In this document: one piece after another, positions 33,241 to 45,694 of the stretch
Numbering within the stretch: the first letter of the stretch is position 1
Layout: each line of letters starts with the position of its first letter
NCBI GenBank assembly: GCA_013115125.1
Contig: JABANN010000169.1
Coordinates: forward strand, 1-58,329
Source of the DNA: Perkinsus olseni
Taxonomy: Eukaryota; Perkinsozoa; Perkinsida
DNA: 58,329 nt
Direction of reading: 5' to 3'
Program-made: the position numbers and the translations under genes
Notes under the pieces: model-generated
What the model saw: only the letters and a program-made list of their open reading frames with translations
What the model was told of the DNA's origin: nothing
Database searches by the model: none

Positions 33241-33710
33241 CCTCATGGCCGACACAATCCACATTCTCTAAGAGCGCCCAGAAGGCGACGAAAGGACGCT
33301 CTACAAATCTCGACCAACAACTCGCGCTCGGTCTCTACATCGCGACCCAGGGGATCCTTGCCACTTACCAAACTGCTGGCGCGGGAGACGGCCCTCCCGT
33401 TCGATCTAGATGTGGCCGCGGCCGACAGAGGGAAGTATCTCTCACAGAAGGCATAGGCTTCGAACAGGTTCATGTCTGATACCTGAAGGGTCAGGTGAAT
33501 CTTGCTCATCTTGCATTTCCTCAACGCTCACCTCCAAAGACACACCAGCATGCAGTCGTTCATATCCCCTGTCCATCAGAGCCGCCACGGGGTCGCAATT
33601 CCGTTGGGAAGGCGTCAGATTGGTGCAGCCGCTGCTGCTGTCCGAGTGATGCCGAGTCTTCGCCCTCACCGAGTCCGCCAGCATGTGGTGGTCGAAAAAC
33701 ACCCTCCTGA
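33241..33710 (-). CDS. hypothetical protein (fragment)
   Basis: Minus-strand frames at 33702-33442 (including ALMDRGYERLHAGVSLEVSV) and 33524-33243 (including DMNLFEAYAFCERYFPLSAA) overlap and could be joined by a short intron after SLE. Amino-acid composition looks coding. No domain recognised, start and end unknown. Confidence 0.3.
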
Positions 33711-34191
33711 AGACGGTCCAACAGGCGAGGCTTCCAGTAGAGTTTGTGTAATGACAATCTCCTCACTATTATCCATGCAACAACGTGGGAGTGCTCACGG
33801 TAATTCTGTCGACTAAGTTACACTAATCCTGGCCCCCCTTCTCATCCCAGATGAGCTCGCCTACACTATCAGGACTATAGTTATTTGCACCATAAATCAC
33901 CGATAATTATTCTCCTCAATGCTGCTGCATCGCGCTGCTGCAGTATGCACTCTCCTCTTTCGAGAATCATCCCACCACCCGAGTCATCTATCACTCACCC
34001 GTCGCCTCGGGGTCTGTGCAGGTTGCTAGTCTCCCTGTTCAATGTTACAGTCGACCAATCACTGCCTTTCCGGACGCCCGAAGGCGACACATCGGAAAGC
34101 TTGCCTACCCTCCGCTGGGTCACTGGCGAACCATCTCCGGATCCTGCACTAATCGAACCTGGATACGTTGATAGGAAGTAACGATCGCACT
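33711..34191. other. spacer, no gene supported
   Basis: About 480 bp, no recognised coding sequence; probably the 3' flank of the next minus-strand gene. Confidence 0.35.
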
Positions 34192-35830
34192 CTATAGCTC
34201 CTCACGTCTTCGCTCTAAATGCTCTCCCTTCGCAGCTGCCTCGTCCTCAGCCCGTTTCCTCTTCCGCTCCTCGAACCGCTCCTGGTCCTCTATCGTCCAC
34301 CTAACGATACCATTATTCAGAAGAAATCTTCTTTTTCGTTGCGACGTTCGGCTGGGTCCTGCTTGGAACCCAAAGCTTACTTGTTCAACAGCAATGTAAT
34401 CTTGAAATCTTGCGGTATCTCGTCAATTCTCAAACCAGCAACATCCATATCCTCCCTAGTGAGGACCATAATCTCCCCCTCTCCATCGCCGCTGCCCACG
34501 AACGCTGAAAGGATTACCACCAGTCTCAGCGCTGCCCTGAAGGCCTCCTCCCCTACCAGTATTGAAGTAGTATCGCAGCGCAAGTCTTGACTTAGTCCGG
34601 CTCTTCAGCACAATACCAACATCTCCTTTAAGGACCACCGTAAACTCGCCGGCATGGGTCATGTCCACGGTCAAGGACCCCGCGGTTTCGTCAGAGTCGC
34701 TGAAAGAACAACGCCCGTCTCTGCACGTCATCTGATTTTCCTGTGAAAATGAATTCGGACTTGAGGCGATTTTGCTGCACCCGAAACTCTGCAGCGTATT
34801 CCACACTAAGTTAGGGCCACCAGCAATCCATCCTCGAAAAGCAAGCGAGTACTTCCTATTCGTAAGTCGACGGATCCTAATAAATCCCAGAGGACAGAGC
34901 CCGCCGTTGGTCTTACACCACAGCGTAGGTGTTGTCCGTAGCCAGGAGGCCAATCTCCGACTTGAACTGTTCACTTGGGTCTAGTACAAGCTCCCCTACC
35001 TCGATGAAGATGTCAGAGGCTGGAGGGATGAAGTTATCGATGATGACCATCTTGAGGAGGAACCTGAGCTCCGGACTGATGAGCATCTATCCTGTTATTT
35101 CAGTGCGCTCCGCGTTCCCTTCTGTACGTGGCTTCATATCATTCACGTGCCCGTCTTCTCTCTTTACACCACTCTATATAACGATTTAGTATGCACTCCG
35201 CGGTCTCTCAAGAGTTCGATCACTTTGAGTGCAATACCGCCCCTTCCCCAACTCACGTCGAGGCCCGTCTGCTCACACCAGCATCAGCGGTGACCATCTT
35301 TTGGAAGTACTTAGCATATCTACACAGTGACGTGGTTACTCAGCATTCGGCCAGGGGAGATTCGCTACCGCTGAAGACTTTGCGGCCAATTGGATGGCTC
35401 GATGAACTTGATGGTGGACCGGGAGCTCTCCAGAGAAGAATCTCGCTCGATACTGCTGCTGGAGCGCAGGACCGATGACGGCCCCGTGGCAGCCTGAACC
35501 CACCCATACCGGTTCGGAAGGGGGTAGCAACGACCTCCGGGAAAAAATGTATCAAAAGTAGTGATAGAAACGCGCTGCCGAGGCGAACGGGGCGCTTCTA
35601 AGTACTTCAGCCATGTCGGGCTTGGGGTCGGCACTATTGGGTGTTGAACAATCAGAAACATCGCTGGACTTGAGACGCATATGATAAGGTCGGAGAATCT
35701 TTTTGCGTTCAACAACAACCTGCAAGCTTACCTCGCTGCCAACAGCGTATCTTTCCCTAAGATACGCCACAGCATCTTTAACTTCTGCACAGACCCCCGT
35801 GGACACCAACGCTGCGATGATGAACAACAA
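34192..35830 (-). CDS. hypothetical protein, probably with hydrophobic leader
   Basis: A minus-strand multi-exon gene. The upstream frame reads LLFIIAALVSTGVCAEVKDA (a leader-like segment; no ATG is in frame at 35830, so the true start is in an earlier exon or differs). It is followed by AVIGPALQQQYRARFFSGEL (about 35.45 kb), ELRFLLKMVIIDNFIPPASD and FIEVGELVLDPSEQFKSEIG (35.0 kb). Then come SLAFRGWIAGGPNLVWNTLQ, SLTVDMTHAGEFTVVLKGDV and MVLTREDMDVAGLRIDEIP. The last exon, basic and charged, reads RKRRFLLNNGIVRWTIEDQE and ends at HLERRREEL with the stop at 34192-34194. Joints were not all verified. Not recognised. Confidence 0.45.
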
Positions 35831-36330
35831 CGTAGTGGGCTGAGAACATACACAAACAATATCGCGTACGGAATCGTCGCAAACGTGAGCCGACCCACGA
35901 CGAAGTGCAGCTCGCCTGGAATTGCCGTGAGGAAACTACGAATACTGTCAGGGCAATTACATCAGGAATCCTGTTACAGAATAAAATGCACACTGTTAAG
36001 CCAAGGCCCCGAAATGAATCTTTCAAGTGAGCAAACGATGAGAACGATCATATTTTTCCAGGCCGACCAGCAGCAACGGTAGACTCACAGAGGTGTCACG
36101 GCAGTGGATGACGGCGACAAATCTTGTCCGATCGAGTTGGAGCCAAAACATGAGGGATGAACAGAACCGGGTGAGGAGCTCTGAAAAGAATGCGCATCCG
36201 AAAGACTGCAGTCTGCAGGTGAAAGGACTTACCAATGCTTGGGGGAGCCACAGCAAGGCTTTGGCCTTTGACTTCGGTGGTAGGGAGGGCGAAGTTGAGG
36301 ACCTGACGACGGAGACGCCTGGGTGCAGCT
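35831..36330. other. spacer, no gene supported
   Basis: Open frames on both strands without motifs. Probably the promoter region of the preceding gene and the 3' flank of the next. Confidence 0.3.
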
Positions 36331-37290
36331 ATTGCTGAGGGATCTGGTGATGAGATCACGGCGAGAAACTACTGCGAGAATTTCTTTTCGCTGACAGGGC
36401 TGAAATCCGCTGGATGTCTCTCTGGCATTTGAGTTTTCTTTAACGAGCGCTACGGCCTATGATTGGAGCGAGGGCTGACAGCGGCGCGAGGAGTGAAGTC
36501 AACAGCTACTCTCACCCAGTCGACTGATGGGTTGATCGGACACGTACCACCGACTATATGCTCAGATAACGGCCACCGCGCATACACCGATTGCGGACTT
36601 GAATGGGCGCGATGAACTCGCATCGGTTGGAACCCGGGACCTCTCTTGCCTGATTTCTGAACTTCTCCGGTTCCACTAGAGACCTCTGCGAGCGCTCTAT
36701 GTTCCACACGGCGAAATTACAACCGTAGCGCTCCAGGAGATACTCAGACACGACGTCAATGTTATTACGATGGGCCTGACCACCAACACTTTCACAGAAG
36801 ACACAAGTAATCCACTGTGGTGACCACGGGAGGGAAATGAGCGCAACGAAAGAGTACGCGGATTCGTCATTGGAGACATTCGGGATTCCTCGGAGAGAAG
36901 CAATCTCACCAGTGGGCAACGACAACAGGGAGCCTATGACTTGTGTAATGCTAGGCTGACAACGACATAGTTGCTATACACATACGACGCGGCCTCCAAT
37001 ACGGCCGTGGCGATGGAACGTGAGGCAGGCTCACCATGCGGTCACTCGGCATCTGCCATGGGCTTCTCATGAGCACTATCCTATCAGCTAGCTGGTCAAC
37101 ATCAAGATCATCTCGGCTCAACTCCAAACACGGCGAGAGGCCTCTCGCTATTCTACTAGGACTGATCGAGTCGTCACGATGCCCACCGACTGCTGATGAC
37201 TTCATGGAATGCTACACCACCGATACCGGCATGAAAACACTGATAGGACCATACCGTTCATCCACTACCGCAACACGAGGCTTGGCACAA
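36331..37290 (-). CDS. hypothetical protein, two good exons
   Basis: Minus-strand exon ending near 37.04 kb (GLSPCLELSRDDLDVDQLAD, RIVLMRSPWQMPSDRM) joins across a GTGAGC..GTCAG intron to PSITQVIGSLLSLPTGEIAS, SLRGIPNVSNDESAYSFVAL, PWSPQWITCVFCESVGGQAH and VVSEYLLERYGCNFAVWNIE. Upstream, RVVDERYGPISVFMPVS (about 37.24 kb) may be the preceding exon. The W-I-T-x-x-F-C-E-S-x-G-G..YLLE arrangement faintly resembles the end of Ulp1-type (C48) proteases, but the catalytic His-Asp-Cys layout is not visible, so I leave it unnamed. Confidence 0.4.
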
Positions 37291-38767
37291 GGCAGAAGAG
37301 ACAGTAATCAAGCATGATTATTTCGGCACTGAGAGGACCTAAATTCCCGCTGGCAGAAGAGCGACACAGAAGCCTATCACTCCTCCATCGCGCAAGATTC
37401 GCATACCGTCTATGGACAGGCACGACATATACGCTTATGAAGCCCACAGGCCCTTCCATATGGGAACCCTCCAGAAGACGGATACCGATGAAGAACCTGG
37501 TCAGATGGTCCAGGCTGAGGCCAAAACGGCTAGGGTGTATCCGATAGATGGCCAGTGCCTTGGCACTAAGGCAGCTCTGCAACTGACAGAGACAATACGA
37601 GAAAATTGCAGCCGCGACACTGGCGTCTTGCCGACGTTGGAAGATGCCGCCCCTCCTTCGAAGGCTCGGCTTTGGAACTTGTCACGACTTCTCAGTCATC
37701 ATCAGGAGGGGACTCTCTGGCGCGGTAGGTAAGGTACAGCTGTGTGTCAAGAAATATGAAGCCACCTGAACGAATCAATTGATGACTCGTTGCACAGCCC
37801 GACTGTGCACTGAAGAAAAACGTTCCATTGCCTAACGCCCGGTGTCTATGGCGTTGAGGTGCCGGCATGGTATCCAAGGATGCAGCTCACAGCCCCACCA
37901 TCATCCTTGAAGGCCGAGCCCACCGTCATGTCCATTCGAGGTTGACAGGACAAGAGTCAGGAGGGAGCGGCACACGGCGCCGACCGAAGTCAGGGAACTC
38001 CGGGAAAGAGCCGACCCTAGAAGACTATAGGAGCTTCATGCGCTTCAGTCATATACAAATTTCCCTCCGCAACGCCGTGGCCACAGTTTCTGCAAAGACC
38101 ATGCTATCGTGGTTCATGGGAGCGGTTATACACGGGTTAAACCGCCCTTGGGAGCAGCTATGTTGTCCATGATTAGTCGTGAGACCGCACGAAGGGATGA
38201 TAAAGTGGCATCCAAAATGGCCACGCGCCGCGCCTGTTGCCGTCCCAGGCTGACGTGCACAGGCGTACGGGCGTGGGACATACTAGCGGAGACGTACCAA
38301 GGGTAGCCTTACGGAGGGCTTCTTAGGGCTAGCCAAGGAGGAGAAGGAGGAGGCAAAGCAATGAAGTTGTGGTTGATGATCGAACCGTGACTGTGATGTC
38401 GCCTCGCTCTCAACGGACAATTGGACTTCGTCGGCGGATGAGCATTTTTGAATACAACTGTGATGAGCCCTGAATGCCTCGAACACAACAGGCTCAATTC
38501 ACAAACACAATACGGTGGCACGAGCCGAAAAATAGAAAAGAGGTAAGGGCGAGAGAAGCACAGTCGCGACGAGGATGGACAAATGCCGATGTTGATTACA
38601 ATAATCGTGAGCGTTCGAGGCTTCCCAGCAGGCCTGCAGGCCCGGCACTCGCCTCGAGTGACGAGATGACGTTACGACGGTCGTGTAGCGATGAAGCTGG
38701 GAAAACGGGTAAAAGAATTAAATGGGCGCCCGAAAACTAATCTACCGTCCCGTGAGGATAAAAAATC
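37291..38767. other. unresolved 1.5-kb region
   Basis: Coding-looking stretches on the plus strand at 37412-37732 (including EEPGQMVQAEAKTARVYPID) compete with minus-strand frames over the same bases. I could not assign strand or gene. Confidence 0.3.
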
Positions 38768-39573
38768 TTAAGCCTTGGTAAGAGAGATACGGCGCTTCAG
38801 GAATCGAGTGTAGATGGTCTTCTCAGTGGCAAAGAAGAGCACCTGCAGGTCCTTGTTTGATCACAGTTCGTACCACTGCAAGACCAACTTATTCCAGAAT
38901 AAATGATATTCCTCATCTCCGAAGCGCACCGTGATGTAGTCACGATCCACGCAAGGCCTACTGTGGAGAGAGAGCTTGAATCGGGAGGAGACAACCACTC
39001 CGTCAGCTTCTACCTCAATCAGCACATCGTCCTCGGATTTCACCGTGCAAGTGACTTTGTATTCAGATTCTTCGGGTTGGTCATAGACGAACTCCCCGGT
39101 ATGTCCGGGAAACCCCTCCTCCTGAAAACCATTCGTCGGTCCTGGAAGCGACTCGCGATAAGTTTGTCACCCCTTGGGAACCACAAAGCCCCGAGGTCAC
39201 AAGGCTGATCACCTGCAGCTGCCGAAAAGGCCTCATCAAGGCCGGTAATGCCGGTATTCTTGAAGAAGGTCTCCAATCGCTTGCACCATTCAACAGCAGT
39301 AGTGTTGGATTTATCGGAGTCGATGAGGAAGCGTCGCCAATGCCTTGGGATGGGCGCGGACCGTAGAGGATACGGCCCGAGCTTCAACACGTTTCTAGTA
39401 ACCCGAACTTGAGGTACATCAAGGTCGAAGGTAACCTGTTTATCTTCGTTGACCTTGTACGTCATAGTGTAGAACGAGCCCTTGTGAGTGAAGTCACCAA
39501 CGTCCTGAGCCGTCGTGACCAGGAAGGGAAGAGAAGCCGATAACATCAGGCAAGTTGGTACGAAGGCGACCAT
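38768..39573 (-). CDS. secreted hypothetical protein with an in-frame TGA
   Basis: Starts at 39573 with a signal peptide (MVAFVPTCLMLSASLPFLVT, cleavage likely near TTAQD). The mature part has GSFYTMTYKVNEDKQVTFDL, PRHWRRFLIDSDKSNTTAVE and ITGLDEAFSAAAGDQPCDLG. A 29-nt GTGACA..CCAG intron near 39.16 kb would then join into YDQPEESEYKVTCTVKSEDD, IEVEADGVVVSSRFKLSLHS and YITVRFGDEEYHLFWNKLVL. The frame meets TGA at 38861-38863 after LQWYEL, yet the same frame continues coding-like for 30 codons (DLQVLFFATEKTIYTRFLKR) to TAA at 38768. The mature region looks beta-rich. Family not recognised. Confidence 0.55.
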
Positions 39574-41354
39574 TGGTAGAAGGGAGGAGTCTCGTTAAAG
39601 ACCTAGGAAAGAGTTACACTCGAGTATTTGGTTCAACCATTGACGTAAACGATGAGCCGGCATTTGTAGATCCCTGATTCTCGGCCGCAGCGCTGTGGCT
39701 TGGGAGAGTAACGCTATGAGCTACAAGAAAAAGTGCCGATGAAGACGTGGACGGGGCCTCCGAGATTTGAGATGCGATAAAGCGATTTCGGTGAGAGTGC
39801 ATTGACACTGAAACCGTCACACTGTGGTGACACATTCCCGACGGCCCAGTCGACCGGAAGAGGGGTCCAAGCGCGGGTACAACACCTCCAAAGGACTCAG
39901 TGGACAACTTGCACGCATGCACACTTCAGCTTAGGACGACGGCAACCTGTCTCGGCTCGACAGATACCATCACCACTGGTGACTAACTACCACTGGTAGT
40001 CTACCAGTACCTCATACCAACCTGCGTCTTGAACTCACGTGCATGAGGAGACGTGCAGAACTGCGCTTAGCTTAGTAAGCTGTAGATCACATTATGGTTC
40101 AACTCTTCTCGTGTCAAACTCTGCTTTTCTTTGAGCCCCATCTAACAGGTACCACTGAAGCTGTGAAGGGGACCACCGTCCAACGGGTCCGAGGTTCGAC
40201 CGAGAGTGAGGCTGATGGACCGCCGTAGATGGACAGAGCGGTCGATTGAGTCGACACAACCCAATCGTTACGGAGTCTCCGCAGGAAACCACAGTCAGAG
40301 AACAGAAGAAGACCACCTAATTGAACTCATCGATGTACCCATCCGTACAGAAAGCCCGTACAGTGACCACTAGTACAGTCTCACTTCGAATAAGCTCAGT
40401 CACTTATCACGGTCCACATTCGCACAGACCCAACCAACTCTATCACATTTCCAACCATGATAACTACACTATAATCCAACGACAAATACGACAATAGAAA
40501 CCCAGGAATACTATGATGACAACAACAACTGAACAGGAAGCTGTAGTTAGCTCTCTCCCCCTCGCTGATGGTAGATCTCAGCGGTGTTCCCTCTGGACTC
40601 GTTGTCTTGTAAGATCTTGGCCTGCTCAGCGTTGTGCTCAGCGAACCTCAAGGCCACTCGCTGCGAATACCCGACGAACTTCTGTACACAACGCTTGGTG
40701 CACTCCATCTAAAGCAGACGGAAAATGGCTAAATATGAATCGCTTCGCTCCGCCCTCGGCACCTCTTCCCCGTTTATTTTCTTCTCTTTGAAGCTCCTCA
40801 CACAAGTAGCGAAGCATCTATTAACCATATTATTGTAGGTGTTCATCGAATCTCGCATCTGGAAAGAAGCCAAATACACTTCCATCTTAATCTCCGCTCC
40901 CCTCGGGGATTAAGACTCCATTAGCATTCGTATCTTCCTCGCATGAACCTTAAGATTCCCTCACCTGCAGCCACTGCATCTCCTGTTCAACAGCCTGACG
41001 ATCAGCATTCGATAAGGCGTTGAAGCCAGGCACCGCACTAGGGTCCATTCCAGACATCTTTACTACTTTACAAAATCACAACTGAAGATCTTTGAAGTGA
41101 GAGTTGGAAGTTTCAGTCAAAAGCCTCGCTGGCAACTCGACGATCGTTGCTGACTTGAAAACATCACATGGAGCAAATAACGACACTATTCTCTCCTCTT
41201 CCCCTTCTCTTCGGAACCTGACCAACCACACCTCCACGCCAAACTCTTCGAAAGCACCGATGGTCAATCGCCGAGGATGAGCCATCATCCTAGACCGCAT
41301 ATGGCAAGAACAAGCCTCACGTGTTAAAAAGAAATTTCCGGAGGTCCCCGATCG
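39574..41354. other. spacer, no gene supported
   Basis: 1.8 kb. A short plus-strand frame at 40513-40791 has no recognisable content. One copy of the 12-mer GCTTCGCTCCGC lies at 40742-40753. Nothing else supported. Confidence 0.4.
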
Positions 41355-43310
41355 TCACTGCCCTAACGGCTGCCCTACTTCCCTCGGGAGCATCAGCAAC
41401 CCGTCCCTGCACGCCCGCACAACCGGCTTACCATCGCCTCGTTCGACATCCCTTCCGAAGATCCCCAACCCGACCGAGACGAAGATCATTCCAACCATCG
41501 AGCAGGGTGCCAATGGATACCCGAAAAGGATCTGTAAGACTCCCGATATTCCCGAGGTTATACACTCCCCAACTCACAGAACTGGCTAGAGCCGTCGCCC
41601 ACAGCTCCACTGCCGCTGCGATGGACTTAATAATGGACCCGAGGGAACGAAGAACGAACCCTGTTAATATACCTACCACGGAACCCGGCTGCCACGACTC
41701 CAAGCGATTCCAAGGTGAGTCCAATTTTCTCATCTTTGTTCCGCCACATCAAATCCGAGTCGCAACAACACCCTACCGATCCACAGATCCAGCAGACGCA
41801 AAAAGTTGGCCTTCTGCGCAGCTCCCCGGTAGACGTACCAGTAAAAGCAGCATTAATAACAGCGGCCGCAGTCCAGGGCCTCGTAAGAGGCTGAATTAAC
41901 GCATCCCACCGCGTCTGATGATGAGGCGCCACAAAACAGCTCAGAATCAACAGGAGGAGACTGTCAGCGTACATGAACACATTTTGTATCTACAACAGCT
42001 AGAGGTGTCAGAAAGAAAACCACCAGCAACTCACATGAGGATTCACCCCTCGATTTCTCAGAAGTTTCTCACTGAAGATTCCCGCAGCGCTCGACAAGAA
42101 TGCTTGCAAAAACACCGTCATGTAATCCACGACCGAGTGACCGCCAGAGGAGCCGCCTAAAAAATCGCCATCACTCTCGACTGCACCGGAGAGCCTGACC
42201 GAATAGGAGAGCGTAGAGGGCTGGGCCCTCCTGAAGCATCGAGCCTAGCATTATAAAAATAAGTCCAACCCATTGAAGGAGGGACGTCTTCTTAGCGGAC
42301 CCTAGCAGTTGATAGAGGAGGGCTGTCATCACTATGCGGCTTTGCAGCAGTACCTGCATGATGGAAAATGTCGCGCGCCACGAAATTACCCGCCTTACAA
42401 AATAGGTACCCGGAGCGAATCTTTTCAAGCCGTGGTAAGTGAGGACGTTATAAATGCAGTACAGCGCTGCTGGAATCATGTTTCTGACACCCCTAGCTAT
42501 AACAATCAATAGCAGCGGCAACGGGCGTACAGTAGAAGCAGATTTGGATGGCCCTTCACTTGTGCCAAAAGGGCCGCCAAAGTTCCTCCCGACTCCATAC
42601 AGAAGAGGGTGGAGGCTAACACCAACTTGGCCGTCTCCTGCCACATCACGGCGACCTTTGAGTCGACCACCACGCCCTCCTCCTCATCAACGACCGATGC
42701 CCAGTGAACCTAGGAGAGGTCTTATCGAACTTCACAAGCAATCACCGCCAAAGCCAGCGCTGGTGACGGCCGTCGTCCATTCAAGGAGCGTCAACGCTGT
42801 GAGTCCACCATGAAGGGATTGAGACCGCAATCTGATTGCGCTAACGGCGGACATCCTACTGTCCCTCAATCTACTCCCTACTACGGAGAGGTTGGAGCCA
42901 CGGAAAAGAGGGAATGCCCCTCCCGAATGGAATGGCCGCCACTACGTGTCATCATCACAACGTTATTTGCAGGATTCCCAACTAACCCCTCGACCCAAGC
43001 AGACGACTATCATCTTCATGCGACCACCACCACCACCCGGCAGCCTACCAGCACTCCCTGGGCCACCCACACTGCGATGTATCCCCAGAAAAGCAATACT
43101 TCATACCAACCCGTCAGGCCGAGGAACGAGAAAGGAAGAGGAGAATAAACGAAGGCGGGCCTTCCGGCATCACCCAGCCGTGTCACCATTGCAACTGCGT
43201 GGCAAGAGGTCCATCCACCACCACCACCCGCCGATCCAGAAATCACGCGATAACGATCGTAGAAAGCACCCAAGCTGCGAACCAGCGGCAACCTCCTCAC
43301 CACGAGCCAT
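41355..43310 (-). CDS. nucleotide-sugar transporter, SLC35A-like
   Basis: A minus-strand multi-exon gene for a multi-pass Golgi/ER antiporter. In order: first helix FLGLTGWYEVLLFWGYIAVW (about 43.1 kb), SKVAVMWQETAKLVLASTLF (42.66 kb), GVRNMIPAALYCIYNVLTYH, FAPGTYF joined across the 44-nt intron 42398-42355 to VLLQSRIVMTALLYQLLGS, SLLQWVGLIFIMLGSML. Then come DYMTVFLQAFLSSAAGIFSE with KLLRN (42.1 kb), QNVFMYADSLLLLILSCFV, RSLGSIIKSIAAAVELWATA and ILFGYPLAPCSMVGMIFVSV, ending at 41355. These match the NST family blocks (the IQN..LY, KSI and EKLL motifs). Members swap UDP-Gal, UDP-GlcNAc or CMP-sugars for the nucleotide monophosphate; the substrate cannot be read from sequence. The start near 43.31 kb is provisional. 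Confidence 0.85.
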
Positions 43311-44224
43311 TCTCACGCTCAGACCAACTCAATTTTGCCCCACCCATCTGAGCACCCTTAAACTCTACAGCCGAGAATGGTTCTAAGAAACATCAGTATT
43401 GGACGTAGTGGTAGTTGATGACGATGACGACCATCGACTCATCGACGTTGTCGCTTGGCGATACCCTTAGGCTTGGCGAAGCCTCCTCCTTCTCCTGAAG
43501 TAAAATGGAGTATCACATTAAGCACGTATCTCAGAAAACTGATGTGTATAATACAGTGCTCCAAATTGCGGAGCGAGCGAAGCGAGCGGAACATATACTA
43601 CAACAACAGGCATTCGCGCGTTGTGCGTGCGTGCAGACAGTTTCTCGATAATTACCGAGTTTCAGCGGACAAGCTTTACACCATTCGAAAGAGCACGCTC
43701 TAAAACCCCCGTAAAAAATAGGGAGAAATTCAGGCCCGAACTTCCGAGTTCAAAACAAGAGGAAATAACCAAAAATTTTGAATTTACAATGGGGTAAAAG
43801 TGCGATTTTCCCGATTTTCGCAGAATCATTTCGCAATATCGGACGGCTTTACGGCTTAACGAGCCAGGCGGTTCGAGAGCCCAGGAAGCACTCTTTCAAG
43901 CGATAACTCTGTAACAGGAATCACAACCTTTTTCTTGGGTACGTTCTGCATAATGGCAATGCATCAAGATTGGAAATGTAATCAAAACCGTTTCATGAGT
44001 AGTGTAATACAGTGCTCGATTCGGAATAGAATCCAAAAACTTGATTTCGCCTCAACTTCCATGCTTACAGCGGGCACAGAACTTGGAGAGTGCATTCACA
44101 TGGTCGTAACGAATAGTGTGTTAAAGGATCAGGTTCAAACTCTCAATAGCTGAGCCGAAATTAAGTTTTCAGACTACATCCCAAATTGATTTGGAGCACT
44201 CTATGTAGCAACAACGACAATAAC
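43311..44224. other. spacer, no gene supported
   Basis: AT-richer intergenic DNA containing a palindromic-looking run GCGGAGCGAGCGAAGCGAGC at 43568-43587. A plus-strand frame at 43935-44153 has no recognisable content. Confidence 0.4.
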
Positions 44225-45450
44225 CTAACTGAGCCATGAGCTCCTACCCTCAGCAGGCTCCTGCGTAGTAGAAGGCGACGGGATGTTCCCCTGGCGTCTG
44301 TTCTTCCGCTTTTTCTTCTGTGGTTGAGTCGCCGTCGCTGCATCATCATCCTTCAGGTCAAACTCCTGCTCGATAAACCTGGTCATCAAGCGACATAATT
44401 CTGTATCACGCAAGGATCAACCTAAGATACTCCTTACTTCAAAGCCTGACTAGCAGCCGATCGTTTCCCCCCTGCCGGAGTGTCTCGGCGGATCTCCGCA
44501 GCAGCCGTGGCACCGTGGCGCCTCTTGCCGAGAAGCCCGCTGACCGGCGCCTGGGGCACCTGATCACACTTCAGAATCCAACCAGCAAGCCCCCTTGTCT
44601 ACTAGGACCCCTTCAGAGGTCAGAACGACGACGAGCCTCACAGCGATGAGAGATCATTCGAAGAATCTCGAAGTCAAGAATCCACCACCGCGTGAGTAGT
44701 AATAGTAGTACTAGAACGCTCTTAAGTAGCACCGCCGCTCTCATGATCCTCACATTAGCATAAGCCTGTCGGATGCTCTTCGGGATGGCGCCCTTCGTTC
44801 CCTTCAGGTGGATAACCTCCGGTGATGGCGGTGTCTCCTTCTCACCAGACGTCACCTGGACACGATTTGCTGGAGTTGTGGTATGACTCAATCACCAGCG
44901 CCTACCTTGACCGGATGCGACACAGTACTCGCCACGACAGGGTTCTCCATCTCAGCCTCCCCTCCTTCCTTCTCCTCAGCGTTGGCTTCCTTCTGCCTCG
45001 CCAAGTACATCGTACTGGCCAACTCCGCAGGGACCTGATCGCTCGAGAGTTTCCTCAAGGCATTCATCCCCAAGACCGCCGCAATATTCATACCACACCA
45101 ATCGCAACTTAAACACCGATCGAGAGTCCCCACAGGCATAGCACTTATTCGCGTTCCACAGGAAGACGGCCGCATCGTATATTGTTGCCTTGCACCATAA
45201 TATCCATACCACACCAATCGCAACTCAAACAGCGATCTCGCAGTCCACGCTCTCCTCCGACCAGAACAATTCCGACCGACGCCGACTCGAAGACTTCGAC
45301 CCACCCTCCCAAGAGTTGTCTCTACCTCAGTAAGGGCGACCCCCAATGCAGCTCGGACACCATCAACAGTCGCGGCGATCTTGCCATCATCCCCGATGGC
45401 GGTGTCCACACTCAGAACGTCCGTAGGACCACTAGGCTGATGGGGTGGTA
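44225..45450 (-). CDS. hypothetical, probably nuclear, lysine/arginine-rich protein
   Basis: Minus-strand exons: a cysteine-containing CLSCDWCGMNIAAVLGMNAL then LASTMYLARQKEANAEEKEG (45.0 kb), EVIHLKGTKGAIPKSIRQAY (44.8 kb), SGLLGKRRHGATAAAEIRRD (44.5 kb) and a last exon with LMTRFIEQEFDLKDDDAATA, then the basic run QPQKKKRKNRRQG, ending near 44225. Basic clusters suggest nuclear or nucleolar location. The CxxCxxC block is duplicated (see the repeat at 45086-45237) and may bind zinc. No family recognised. It could be the 3' part of a longer gene that includes 45.7-46.1 kb. Confidence 0.4.
45086..45237. repeat. direct duplication of about 36 bp
   Basis: CATACCACACCAATCGCAAC with flanks is present at about 45086-45121 and again at about 45200-45237. 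On the minus strand both copies read RCLSCDWCGM followed by [DN]I in one frame. The intervening sequence differs. Confidence 0.7.
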
Positions 45451-45694
45451 GGGCACCTGATCACCATCATGAGCGGGAATCCAAAAGACGCCCTTCTCGT
45501 AAGCCCCAGCTACGAAGACAGAAAAACTTCAATCTGGAGCCCCTCCGAGATCTCCACCGTCACCGAAAACGCTCATTCGCCCACTCAAAATTCCGCAAAG
45601 GAGAGATGTATCCCCCACCAACCTCTTCACACCGTCACAAGCTTCCGCGCTGACCAACGGCAGAAAAATAAAGTGAAACAACAGCCACTATAAT

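Noticed and set aside
36615-36660. Possible fourth tRNA-box-B intron (GGTCCCGGGTTCCAACC)
   Set aside because: It would need a GC-AG intron and the downstream exon could not be verified; kept out of the intron set.
36331-37290. Ulp1-like (C48) protease
   Set aside because: Only a vague end-motif likeness; the catalytic triad is not visible.
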